Part shown: positions 58,601 through 64,000 of the stretch, in pieces
Layout of the letters: every line of letters begins with the position of its first letter
How positions within the stretch are numbered: the first letter of the stretch is position 1
Assembly (NCBI RefSeq): GCF_013520865.1
Contig: NZ_JACDXJ010000001.1
Coordinates: 3,767,501 to 3,831,500 of the forward strand
From: Microvirga mediterraneensis
GTDB taxonomy: Bacteria; Pseudomonadota; Alphaproteobacteria; Rhizobiales; Beijerinckiaceae
Reading direction: 5' to 3'
Length of the DNA stretch: 64,000 nt
Program-made: the position numbers and the translations under genes
Notes under the pieces: model-generated
What the model saw: only the letters and a program-made list of their open reading frames with translations
Databases searched by the model: none
What the model was told of the DNA's origin: nothing

Positions 58601-59454
58601 CGCAGATCGTCGCCGAACCAGCTCACCACCAGCGAGACGCGCTTGAGGTTCGGACAAAGGGCCTGCATGGCATCCAGCGATGCGGCCACATCGGTGTCGC
58701 GCTGCATCTGGTGCCGGTTTTCCGGCCGGGTCTTTCCGAGATCGAGCACCTGCGTCACGGGCAGCGTGTCGTAACCGAACTCGCTCGCGCCGGGGATGAG
58801 ACAGACGGCGCGGATCATGCGGTTGAGGCCGTCGACGGGACGAACCACCTCGAAGGAGAATTGCGGCACGCGGTTGCCGAAATCCGCAAGCGGCAGACGC
58901 TCGAACACCACATAGGCCAATCCGCGATAGGCCGGCGCGTTCTGCGCCCCCTCCTTCGCGACGATCAGCGGATCGGCGTTCTGCGTCTCGCTGCCCGTGT
59001 GCACGCGCATGGTGATGGTGCTCAGATCGAGTTCGCGCCCATCGGCCCAGACGCGGCGGATGAAGGCGATGCGTCCCTCGCAGAGGCCGACCGCGAGATT
59101 GGCGAAGTAGGAATAGGTCGTGGTGCTGGTCTTCGGCCCGCCTATGCCCTTGCCGCCCTGGCTCGAACGGTCGGTGCTCGCCACCTCCTCGAGCCGCGTC
59201 GCCCAGATGAGCTGTCCGCCGATGCGCGCGCGACCGTAGACGCGCGGGATCGGCGCGCCTTCCGTGGAGGTGAGGCCGTCGATGTCCTTGAGGCGCGGAC
59301 CCTCCACATGCTTGGTGCTGTCGCCGCTGAACAAAGCATTGTCGATGGCCGCGCCTGCGAGCGCGCCGAGCGCACGCCCAGCCATGGCCCCGATGGGGCC
59401 GCCGACCATGCCGCCGACCGCGGCGCCGACGGTTTGAAGAACGATTGTGGCCAT
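55603..59454 (-). CDS. GTA-type baseplate/host-specificity protein (gp15 family)
   Basis: The 1283-residue protein is the RcGTA gp15 homologue, the tail-tip megatron. A Gly/Ala-rich hydrophobic start (VLQTVGAAVGGMVGGPIGAMAGRALG) is followed by the tail-protein fold with IPRVYGRARIGGQLIW. A TIM-barrel-like domain spans about residues 290-640 (GFVLGSELVGLTRVR, YAADWTEYG, IDYYPPISDW, KPIWLTEIG). A beta-rich phage tail region and a C-terminal fibronectin-like segment complete it. The ATG at 59454 overlaps the gp14 stop (TGATG). Confidence 0.93.
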   Translation of the reverse strand: MATIVLQTVGAAVGGMVGGPIGAMAGRALGALAGAAIDNALFSGDSTKHVEGPRLKDIDGLTSTEGAPIPRVYGRARIGGQLIWATRLEEVASTDRSSQGGKGIGGPKTSTTTYSYFANLAVGLCEGRIAFIRRVWADGRELDLSTITMRVHTGSETQNADPLIVAKEGAQNAPAYRGLAYVVFERLPLADFGNRVPQFSFEVVRPVDGLNRMIRAVCLIPGASEFGYDTLPVTQVLDLGKTRPENRHQMQRDTDVAASLDAMQALCPNLKRVSLVVSWFGDDLRAGSCLVEPRVDVKTKANDGATWSVAGVTRADAKAVSLVNGSPAYGGTPSDESVKRLIRNLKARGLQVVLYPFVMMDVPAGNELPDPYGGTGQPPYPWRGRITCHPAPGKSGSPDGTAAAATQVEQWFTRSEGFNRMVLHYAELAEQAGGVHGFVLGSELVGLTRVRSASGVYPAVTRLKALAGQVRDILRSSTKIVYAADWTEYGAHILDSGGEVRFPLDPLFASDDIDAVGIDYYPPISDWRDGPNHADLSAARNIYDVDYLRARLGSGEAFDWYYANASERAVQTRRPITDGAHGKPWIFRAKDLVSWWSNRHVERVNGVETGATSWQPQSKPIWLTEIGVPAVDKGPNGPNVFPDPKSSESAYPPFSRGVRDDLVQARTLEAILSRFDPAQRGFLAEYNPPSSSYDGRMVDPDSVFVWAWDARPYPAFPDFDNVWADGRNWETGHWITGRIEGATLDRLIARILRDFGFSDPGAIPIDGFVDGYVIDRPMSVRGAVEPLLRLFGVDAVARGGGIAWQGRGGRAVVHLTKDDLVLDDKEPSLKLTRAQETELPQQVEVGFIEGDTDYRRATVASRRLSGSSRREARADSAVITRRAEAQRLADTWLQDLWAGREGAEFELSPRRMELEPGDVIAVPTDAGEKLHRITRIADGPTRKISTRAVEPAVFERPGLSLERPVRRPPPVPGKPAVVVLDLPAALGDPAPLQYVAVAADPWPSAMTVWRSGNGTSFTPLRVLDLPAVIGRTKTALMPGPLWRWDPSAVLDVEISSGALSAIDDEAALGGRNLFALQGPDGRWEIFSAARAEMIGERVYRLTRFLRGLAGSEPEAGRAVPAGSLLVKLDEAVVPLTTSLQDLGSTWRYRIGPSGRDHGDPAVTEVVATVGRDALKPFSPVQVSARREPGGIRLEWVRRARRNGDAWDAIEVPLDEDAERYEIDILKGGAVVRTLTSTQPFLVYGNADEMADFGGLQSTLTLRIAQVSAVAGRGFERHATVAVR

Positions 59455-59888
59455 CAATAGGGTTCCGGAAAGCGAAAGGCGTAAGCCAGATGGCGCCGCC
59501 ACCAGGGATGAAGCGCGACCTCGGCCACCGACGCGCCGTCATGGGCGTGGATCATGGTGTCGGGCGATGTCGCAATGGCGCAGTGCTTGGCCGGCATGGT
59601 CGTGCGCCAGCGAAACAGCAGCACGTCGCCCGCCGTGAATTCATCGCATGCGATCTCGGCGAGGTATCGTCGCGCCGCGGCCACGAGCGTATCGGCTCCG
59701 GCTTCCGCCCAATCGGGCGAGTAAGGCGGCGGCAGCTCGGGCTCGGAGCCCATGACGCCCCGCCAGACCCCGCGCAGGAGGCCAAGGCAATCGCAGCCGA
59801 CGTCCTTGAGCGACGCCTGGTGCCGGTAAGGCGTGCCGATCCAGGAACGGGCCTCGGCGAGGATGAGGTGGGGCTGGGGCATGTTCAT
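59454..59888 (-). CDS. NlpC/P60-family tail peptidase (gp14 family)
   Basis: The 144-residue protein is a cell-wall peptidase at the tail tip that helps DNA pass the peptidoglycan. It begins with ILAEARSWIGTPYRHQ and has the catalytic Cys34 in GCDCLGLLRGVWR. The histidine side of the site is KHCAIATSPDTMIHAHDG. The ATGs at 59888 and 59882 are both possible starts; the reading frame stays open far upstream through a repeat, but the homologous part starts here. It overlaps gp15. Confidence 0.9.
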   Translation of the reverse strand: MNMPQPHLILAEARSWIGTPYRHQASLKDVGCDCLGLLRGVWRGVMGSEPELPPPYSPDWAEAGADTLVAAARRYLAEIACDEFTAGDVLLFRWRTTMPAKHCAIATSPDTMIHAHDGASVAEVALHPWWRRHLAYAFRFPEPY

Positions 59889-59903
59889 AAAGCGTGCGGA
59901 AGC

Positions 59904-60066
59904 ACCCTCCCCTCGAGGGGGAGGGTCGGCTCGCAGAGCCGGGGTGGGGTGGATAGCGCTGTCGGATTTCGATGTCCGGTATGGCCTGGCAAGGGGCGAG
60001 ATAGGTCGCGTTTCCGCCCCACCCCGCTCGCGATGCTCGCGACCCTCCCCCTCAAGGGGAGGGTCC
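59904..60066. repeat. Composite palindromic repeat (BIME-like) between gp13 and gp14
   Basis: Two arms of about 45-47 bases (59905-59950 and 60016-60066) are imperfect inverted copies of each other. Each starts with its own hairpin of the form CCCTCCCC-TNGA-GGGGGAGGG followed by GGGTGGGG. They are separated by about 66 bases without coding potential. Such elements are common between genes of Hyphomicrobiales; here the element separates two tail genes that normally touch. Confidence 0.78.
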
Positions 60067-60073
60067 GGACGCA

Positions 60074-60964
60074 TCACCTGTAAAAACTTCCGCCATCGAG
60101 CCCCGGTTCGCCCTGCTGCGGCATACGGATGATGAAGTCGTTGCCGGGCATGTGCGGGAAGCCGCGGAAGTTTACGGCATTCCTGAACTTCGCCCGGCAG
60201 GTGGCGTGGGTCTTGTCGCAACCGGCCGTGATGCGGAACGTGTCGCCGTTCCTGATGGGCTGCGGGGCGCGCTGCCAGAGGTCGACCTCGTCCGCGCCGC
60301 CGATTGCGCGATGCACCTTGATCTCCACCGACAATCCGGCATTGCCGCCGCAGATCCACGTGAGCCGGCCCGCATTGCACCATCCGTCCGCGAAGCCGAT
60401 TCCGGAGGCCGTAAGGGTCAGGGCGCCGTCCGTCGCCGTCACCGTGCCGACCTGACCATAGGTGGCGGATGCGAGATCGATGCCGCATCGCGCGTCGCCG
60501 AGATCCGCCGAGCATGTGGCGCGGAACAGGCGCCCGCGCTCCTCGTCGAAGCGGTGCATGAGCCCCCTCACCTCGGCCACGAAACCGCCGTCGGCGCGGC
60601 GGATCTCGCCGATGGATCCGATATCGAGGAGCAATCGCTCCTCCACCCGGCTCCAGTTGACGAGCCAGGTCTCGACGCTGGCATCGTCGTAGCGGCCCGA
60701 CGCGATGTCCTCCTCGGTGAGGCCGGCGGACACGAGCGCGCCCGACACCTCGCCGCCGCCGACCGCGAAGCCGAGTTCGGCGGTGACTTCGGCCGCCTCC
60801 AAGCCGGTCCGCGCGGCATAGACGGTGCCGCCGAAGGCAAGATCGCGGTCGTGGTCGGTGAAGCCGAAGGTCGTGCCGTCGCGCCGGATCAGCTTCCAGC
60901 AATGGCAAAGCGTGGTCGCCCCGTCGGCCATGTGGGCGGCGAGGTCTTGGGGGATGATGCGCAT
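60074..60964 (-). CDS. DUF2163 domain-containing tail protein (gp13 family)
   Basis: The 296-residue protein matches RcGTA gp13, part of the distal tail hub. The N-terminal DUF2163 domain has TTLCHCWKLIRRDGTTFGFTDHD, followed by YAARTGLEAAEV and the GLTEEDIASGRYDDA block. The C-terminal domain holds a cysteine-rich part with DARCGIDL, CGGNAGLSVEIK and CDKTHATCRAKF; it can bind a metal or Fe-S cluster. It lies 28 bases after the gp12 gene. Confidence 0.93.
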   Translation of the reverse strand: MRIIPQDLAAHMADGATTLCHCWKLIRRDGTTFGFTDHDRDLAFGGTVYAARTGLEAAEVTAELGFAVGGGEVSGALVSAGLTEEDIASGRYDDASVETWLVNWSRVEERLLLDIGSIGEIRRADGGFVAEVRGLMHRFDEERGRLFRATCSADLGDARCGIDLASATYGQVGTVTATDGALTLTASGIGFADGWCNAGRLTWICGGNAGLSVEIKVHRAIGGADEVDLWQRAPQPIRNGDTFRITAGCDKTHATCRAKFRNAVNFRGFPHMPGNDFIIRMPQQGEPGLDGGSFYR

Positions 60965-60992
60965 GAGGTTCTTGTCGTGAATGAGGAGCGGG

Positions 60993-61631
60993 TCAGGGCA
61001 CGATTTCGATCAGCGGGATCTGCGGAATGCCGCCGGCGTCGAAGGTGGAGAGGTCGATGTCGAGCTCGTCCGTGTCGAAGCGGACCGGGACGTCGAAGGC
61101 GAAGCCCGCCGTGACGACGGCACCGGGAGGCGGCGCGGCCGTGAAGGTCACGATGCCTGTGGTGGGATCGCAATTGAAGCCTGTGCCGACGCTCTGCTCG
61201 ATCCCGTTCACCGCCACCCGCACCGTCCCGCCCACCGGCTTGGCGATGGGGCGGCTGTAGGGCGCGAAGGACGAGCCGTAGGCCTTCACCAGCGGAAAGC
61301 TCGACGTCTGCCCGTCGCCTGTGCCGACGCGCTGGTCGAGGGGCGTCGGCTCGCTCGAAGGCGGGCCGGAGCGCCAGTCGGTGCGGTCGCGGAAGCGGAA
61401 GCCGTAGAGCCGGCCGCGCCGCTCCTCGAAGAACGCGATCACCGCATGCAGCGCATCGACGGTCCGGACCCCGAGGCCCGCGTCGTAGCGGCGCCGGGAC
61501 CCGGCCCAGCGGCTGTTGCGGTGCTCGCGGCCGGAGGACAGCGTGACGATGTCGGTCCGCCGCACCGGCCCGCCCCGGCTGCCGAGGCTGACATCGAGCG
61601 GGAAGCGGACCTCATGGAAATCCGAGGGCAT
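60993..61631 (-). CDS. DUF2460 domain-containing tail protein (gp12 family)
   Basis: This 212-residue protein is the RcGTA gp12 homologue, a distal tail protein. It begins FHEVRFPLDVSLGSRGGPVRRTDIV and contains AFFEERRGRLYGFRFRDRTDW, both typical of DUF2460. The C-terminal FDVPVRFDTDELDI block is the conserved end. The ATG at 61631 has AAGGAGGG just upstream; the frame is open farther but not conserved. The YdcH gene lies just beyond on the opposite strand. Confidence 0.93.
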   Translation of the reverse strand: MPSDFHEVRFPLDVSLGSRGGPVRRTDIVTLSSGREHRNSRWAGSRRRYDAGLGVRTVDALHAVIAFFEERRGRLYGFRFRDRTDWRSGPPSSEPTPLDQRVGTGDGQTSSFPLVKAYGSSFAPYSRPIAKPVGGTVRVAVNGIEQSVGTGFNCDPTTGIVTFTAAPPPGAVVTAGFAFDVPVRFDTDELDIDLSTFDAGGIPQIPLIEIVP

Positions 61632-61716
61632 GATCCCTCCTTTTCGAAAGATGAAACGAAAAAAGCCGGGGTGGCGTTGACGTCGCGAAGCCCGAACGGC
61701 AAGGAGGCGGCACGCC

Positions 61717-61962
61717 ATGAGCAATGCTCCCAACGACCTCGCGGACGATTTCCCGGACAAGCGCGACCGGATCCACCAGCTCAAGACGAGCAACAACCAC
61801 TTCGCGCGGCTCTACGACGAATACGACGAGCTGAACCGCACCATTCACCGGATCGAGACCCGGGTGGAGCCGAGGACCGAGGAGGCCGAGGAAGACCTCA
61901 AGCGCCGCCGCCTGCAGATCAAGGACGAGATCATGGCGATGCTCGACGGCGCGGGCGGCTGA
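61717..61962 (+). CDS. YdcH/DUF465 family small protein
   Basis: The 81-residue protein is mostly coiled-coil helix: KRDRIHQLKTSNNHFARLYDEYDELNRTIHRIE followed by DLKRRRLQIKDEIMAML, the classical DUF465 pattern. Its function is unknown. It is on the plus strand inside a cluster otherwise read from the minus strand, between gp12 and gp11. It has an ordinary alphaproteobacterial form and codon use, so it is probably a host gene caught in the cluster. Confidence 0.88.
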   Translation: MSNAPNDLADDFPDKRDRIHQLKTSNNHFARLYDEYDELNRTIHRIETRVEPRTEEAEEDLKRRRLQIKDEIMAMLDGAGG

Positions 61963-61964
61963 CG

Positions 61965-62010
61965 AGAGCATTTTTCGGTAAAGTGGTCCCGGTTCACCGT
62001 CACGAAATGC
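61965..62010. repeat. Dispersed GAGCATTTTTCGG / CGGTTCACCG element
   Basis: The segment after the YdcH gene contains GAGCATTTTTCGGTAAAGTGG and then CCGGTTCACCG, an imperfect inverted repeat. The pattern resembles, from memory, a very common intergenic repeat in Bradyrhizobium/Methylobacterium relatives. It may act as the transcript end. Confidence 0.55.
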
Positions 62011-62062
62011 CGCAAAGCAATGAGGACGGATATTTCCACTTTCATGGAAACATCTCTGATGC

Positions 62063-62746
62063 CTACATCCCGCGCTGGCCGCGCGCGACGGCCCGGGCCA
62101 GAGCGGCGGAGACCTGCGCCTCGGAGCGGCGGAAGCTCTCCGCATCGGGCGTCGAAACGTTCACCGTCACCGAGAGCGGACGCCCTCCTCCACCGCCGCG
62201 CACGCCGAGCCGCCCGTCGGGCCCGCGCGCCAGCGGCATCACCGCCTCGGCGCCCTGCTCGCCCATGAGGCCGAGCCCGCGCCCGAGCGGAAAATAAGTC
62301 GGCGCGCCGATCACCCCGCCCTGGGCGAACGGCATCACCATGCCGCGCGAGAACGCGCCGCCCTTGGCGAAAGCGGCGCCTCCCCCGCCGAACAGGGAGC
62401 CGAGGACGGAACCCAGCCCCTTGACGACCCCGTCGAGCAGGCCGCCGCCATCGAGCGGCAGCGACCCCTGCATCGATCCCGCCATCAAGCCCTTGAGACT
62501 TTGGCTCAAGGCCAGCTGCAGGGGCGCCAGGCCCAGGCGCAGCCCACTTTCCACAAGGGATTGTCGAACAGACTTTATAACATTATCAAATTTCTTGCCT
62601 TCCGCGATATTCTTGGCGAAAGCGTTGGACAGGGAGTCGCCGAACTTTTCGGAGAGGCCAATGAGCGTGGTGAGCTGGCGTTTGCGGTCTTCATCGATTG
62701 CCTTCTCGGCAGGGGTCATTTTCTCTGGATTAAGAGGATCCTTCAC
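62063..62746 (-). CDS. GTA-type tail tape measure protein (gp11 family)
   Basis: The 227-residue protein is the short tape measure of the RcGTA type. The N-terminal helical part has KRQLTTLIGLSEKFGDSLSN and FAKNIAEGKKFDNVIKSV. A Gly-rich hydrophobic stretch (LGSVLGSLFGGGGAAFAKGG) follows. The C-terminal domain has GVIGAPTYFPLGRGLGLMGEQGAEAVMPLARG and SVTVNVSTPDAESFRRSEAQ. The GTG at 62746 has GAAGGAG eight bases upstream. Part of its 5' end is repeated at 63037-63120. Confidence 0.9.
   Translation of the reverse strand: MKDPLNPEKMTPAEKAIDEDRKRQLTTLIGLSEKFGDSLSNAFAKNIAEGKKFDNVIKSVRQSLVESGLRLGLAPLQLALSQSLKGLMAGSMQGSLPLDGGGLLDGVVKGLGSVLGSLFGGGGAAFAKGGAFSRGMVMPFAQGGVIGAPTYFPLGRGLGLMGEQGAEAVMPLARGPDGRLGVRGGGGGRPLSVTVNVSTPDAESFRRSEAQVSAALARAVARGQRGM
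62597..62680. repeat. Direct repeat, left copy (inside gp11)
   Basis: This 84-base stretch recurs at 63037-63120 in the same orientation with four substitutions (62609, 62618, 62624 and 62660). All four are third-codon positions of gp11 and silent. Confidence 0.92.
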
Positions 62747-62981
62747 GACTGCTCTCCTTCTAGGGTGCGTGGCGGCTGGCTGCACAACGTCGAAGCGGCC
62801 CGAGCCGGTTTACGTTTCGAAACTCTCCGACGCAGAACTCAAGCAAGCCAAAAGGGAGTGTTCATACGAAGCTGAGAAGGCAACTGCGTCCGTCAAACCC
62901 GGATACGCTTATTATCCCTGGCTACGTGTCTACGTGATGTGCCTTGATCTCAAAGGAGTGAAATACGTTGAAGAGCATTGA
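62661..62981 (+). CDS. Small lipoprotein 1, head-to-head with gp11
   Basis: The 106-residue frame from the ATG at 62661 (GGAGAGG just upstream) has a hydrophobic stretch ending in a lipobox (CVAAGC, Cys41). The short mature part is KLSDAELKQAKRECSYEAEKAT...YVMCLDLKGVKYVEEH. It resembles the protein encoded at 63101-63553 in layout and in the CxxEAEKA and (V)xCMxxKGxxY motifs. The first 86 bases overlap the 5' end of gp11 in antisense; a start nearer the signal peptide is possible but would need a rare codon. Function unknown. Confidence 0.62.
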   Translation: MSVVSWRLRSSSIAFSAGVIFSGLRGSFTTALLLGCVAAGCTTSKRPEPVYVSKLSDAELKQAKRECSYEAEKATASVKPGYAYYPWLRVYVMCLDLKGVKYVEEH

Positions 62982-62989
62982 GGGCAAAG

Positions 62990-63180
62990 CAAGTTAGAAA
63001 CACTCTCCCGATCACATGAGAGATATCAGTTTTGATGCCTTCCGCGATGTTCTTGGCAAAAGCATTGGACAGGGAGTCGCCGAACTTTTCGGAGAGGCCG
63101 ATGAGCGTGGTGAGCTGGCGGGCGCGATCTTTCTTTATCTCCGACTCTGGAGAGCAATCTTTCCATACTTGCTTGTTGTC
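62990..63180 (-). pseudogene. Truncated gp11 (tape measure) remnant
   Basis: A minus-strand frame encodes a gp11-like segment (KKDRARQLTTLIGLSEKFGDSLS, AFAKNIAEG) and then runs into the unrelated sequence IKTDISHVIGRVFL and stops after about 25 codons. Only the first 40 or so codons of a tape measure gene remain. It lies upstream of the intact copy at 62063-62746. Confidence 0.7.
63037..63120. repeat. Direct repeat, right copy (gp11 fragment)
   Basis: This copy of the gp11 5' region still encodes RARQLTTLIGLSEKFGDSLSN and FAKNIAEG on the minus strand, but is not followed by the rest of gp11. It is the upstream flank and start of the second lipoprotein gene. Confidence 0.92.
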
Positions 63181-63553
63181 AGCCGTTCTACGCTTCTCTG
63201 TATCTTTAATTTTTCCACTTACATTACTCGCGGGCTGCAAAACGACGGCAAGGCCAGACTTCGTTTTCGATGCACAAGGCTTGTCGCAACAGCAGTATTC
63301 CCGAGCCGGAGCAGGGTGCGAATTGGAGGCTGAGAAGGCTGCGATCCAAGCCAAAAACAGCATCACGGCTGGAGAAAATTGGCGAAAAATCTTTGTGCTC
63401 TGCATGGAAGCGAAGGGGGCTCGCTTTCTTGGGACAACGGACCAGTTTCCTGAGAAAAAAACAATGATTCCACGGTCTCCAACGACTGCCTTCTCCATGA
63501 TCGTATCGGGGATCTTCTTCACCTATCCGGAAACGCCTCCATCAGCCGCCTGA
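63101..63553 (+). CDS. Small lipoprotein 2, paralogue of lipoprotein 1
   Basis: The frame from the ATG at 63101 encodes 150 residues; a hydrophobic stretch ends in the lipobox LLAGC (Cys46). The mature part has KTTARPDFVFDAQGLSQQQ, GCELEAEKAAIQAK and WRKIFVLCMEAKGARFLG. A TTG nearer the hydrophobic stretch is another possible start. The last 50 residues go beyond the part shared with lipoprotein 1, and its 3' end overlaps the convergent tail chaperone gene by 35 bases, so the end may be eroded. AT content is higher than in the neighbours. Confidence 0.6.
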   Translation: MSVVSWRARSFFISDSGEQSFHTCLLSAVLRFSVSLIFPLTLLAGCKTTARPDFVFDAQGLSQQQYSRAGAGCELEAEKAAIQAKNSITAGENWRKIFVLCMEAKGARFLGTTDQFPEKKTMIPRSPTTAFSMIVSGIFFTYPETPPSAA

Positions 63554-63740
63554 GATCGCCGCTCAGCGCCGGTCCGGGTTTCCGTCCGCCACTCAATCCG
63601 TCCCAGGCCGCCATCAATTCGCGCGGCGTCGCGCGCCAGAAGGCGTCGGGGCTCCAGCGCAGGATGCCGAGGCAAAGCGTCAGCGCGTCGTCCCAGGGGA
63701 AGGCGTGGGGCTCGCATCCCGCGCGGCGTGGATCGGGCAC
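63519..63740 (-). CDS. Phage tail assembly chaperone (gp10.1, TIGR02216 type)
   Basis: The 73-residue protein has the family core FPWDDALTLCLGILRWSPDAFWRATPRELMAAWDG. It is the small protein encoded between gp10 and gp11 in RcGTA-type clusters and probably assists assembly of the tail tube around the tape measure. The GTG start at 63740 has GAGGAG at seven bases. gp10 ends 47 bases upstream. Confidence 0.88.
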   Translation of the reverse strand: MPDPRRAGCEPHAFPWDDALTLCLGILRWSPDAFWRATPRELMAAWDGLSGGRKPGPALSGDLRRLMEAFPDR

Positions 63741-63760
63741 GCCGTTCTCCTCGTTCGAAT

Positions 63761-63788
63761 GCGCATCGCCCGGTTTCGAACGATGCGC
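63761..63788. repeat. Palindrome GCGCATCG-N12-CGATGCGC between gp10 and gp10.1
   Basis: The 8-bp arms (63761-63768 and 63781-63788) can pair; an alternative pairing uses TCGTTCGAA (63751-63759) and TTCGAACGA (63775-63783). The structure spans the gp10 stop codon and may be a repeat or control translation of gp10.1. Confidence 0.5.
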
Positions 63789-64000
63789 TAGGGAGGGTTT
63801 GGCGTTGCCTCGCTCGCGCCGAAGGTCGTGACGAGAAGATCGGCAAGGGCCGCGGCCACAGGCTCGATGCCGTCGTGGAGCGGCAGTTTCGCCACCTCCG
63901 CGTCGCTCATCGCCTGACCGCCGCCGCGCAACGCGACGGCAAGCAGCGTGAGGAGGTCGCGGCTCGACAGGCGGCCCGAGCCGAAGCGCTCGCCGAGCGC
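63788..64000 (-). CDS. GTA family tail chaperone (gp10), N-terminus beyond window
   Basis: The last 70 residues of a gp10-family protein are encoded, ending at the TAG 63788-63790. The sequence has GSGRLSSRDLLTLLAVALRGGG followed by MSDAEVAKLP, typical of the phage TAC_11/GTA family, and then an Ala/Leu-rich helix. The frame is open to the edge. It would be followed upstream by the tail tube gene (gp9). Confidence 0.85.
   Translation of the reverse strand, partial: ALGERFGSGRLSSRDLLTLLAVALRGGGQAMSDAEVAKLPLHDGIEPVAAALADLLVTTFGASEATPNPP

Noticed and set aside
53128..64000. An ordinary complete prophage
   Set aside because: The visible gene order is that of RcGTA-type tail clusters, and no integrase, repressor or attachment site is visible; the head region is outside the window, so this stays open.

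Overview
The window is GC-rich, densely coding DNA from an alphaproteobacterium, most likely Hyphomicrobiales (Methylobacteriaceae/Microvirga/Bosea-like). The clues are the ccmIEFH-degP-two-component-glnE order, a class II DAHP synthase, DUF1289/DUF971/DUF2793 families, an RcGTA-like tail cluster and typical dispersed palindromes. The genus is inferred from recall and gene content only.

Layout. 0-8.5 kb: class II DAHP synthase (cut by the window edge) and glutathione reductase on the minus strand, a tripartite tricarboxylate transporter (tctCBA) on the plus strand, then rpiA with a DUF2059 protein, gph and tRNA-Val(CAC). 8.8-12.8 kb: L,D-transpeptidase, DUF971 protein, moaA, an amino-acid-type binding protein and a beta-hydroxyacid dehydrogenase. 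12.9-16.7 kb: a caspase-fold protein that has lost both catalytic residues, divergent from a lectin/cadherin/RTX secreted protein. 16.7-21.8 kb: a minus-strand run cobT, SNase, Fe-S uracil-DNA glycosylase, PaaG-like enzyme, small membrane protein, and a plus-strand run cobS, DUF1289, retroviral-type aspartic protease.

21.8-24.9 kb is the most unusual chromosomal stretch. Two tandem cassettes on the minus strand each hold a short exported protein made of NGLxx repeats, an intercistronic stem-loop, and a larger exported cysteine-rich protein resembling the ADYC domain but reading ADYG. About 0.7 kb without a convincing gene separates them. 25-33.7 kb: dusA, a small repeat-bearing secreted protein, a purine-to-urea nitrogen operon (xdhA-xdhB-xdhC-guaD-ureE-ybaK) and a glyoxalase-fold protein. 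33.9-53 kb: pepN, a PAS histidine kinase, glnE, two-component pair, a one-PDZ DegP-like protease, the haem-lyase operon ccmI-E-F-H, and a PhoPQ-like pair with a PepSY-like protein.

53.1-64 kb: a minus-strand phage-derived tail cluster of the gene-transfer-agent type (tail chaperones gp10 and gp10.1, gp11 tape measure, gp12 to gp15, DUF2793 protein, GH108 endolysin, holin-like protein). It is interrupted by plus-strand genes (a YdcH/DUF465 protein and two related lipoproteins), a second copy of a gp11 fragment and palindromic repeats. Head genes would lie beyond the right edge.
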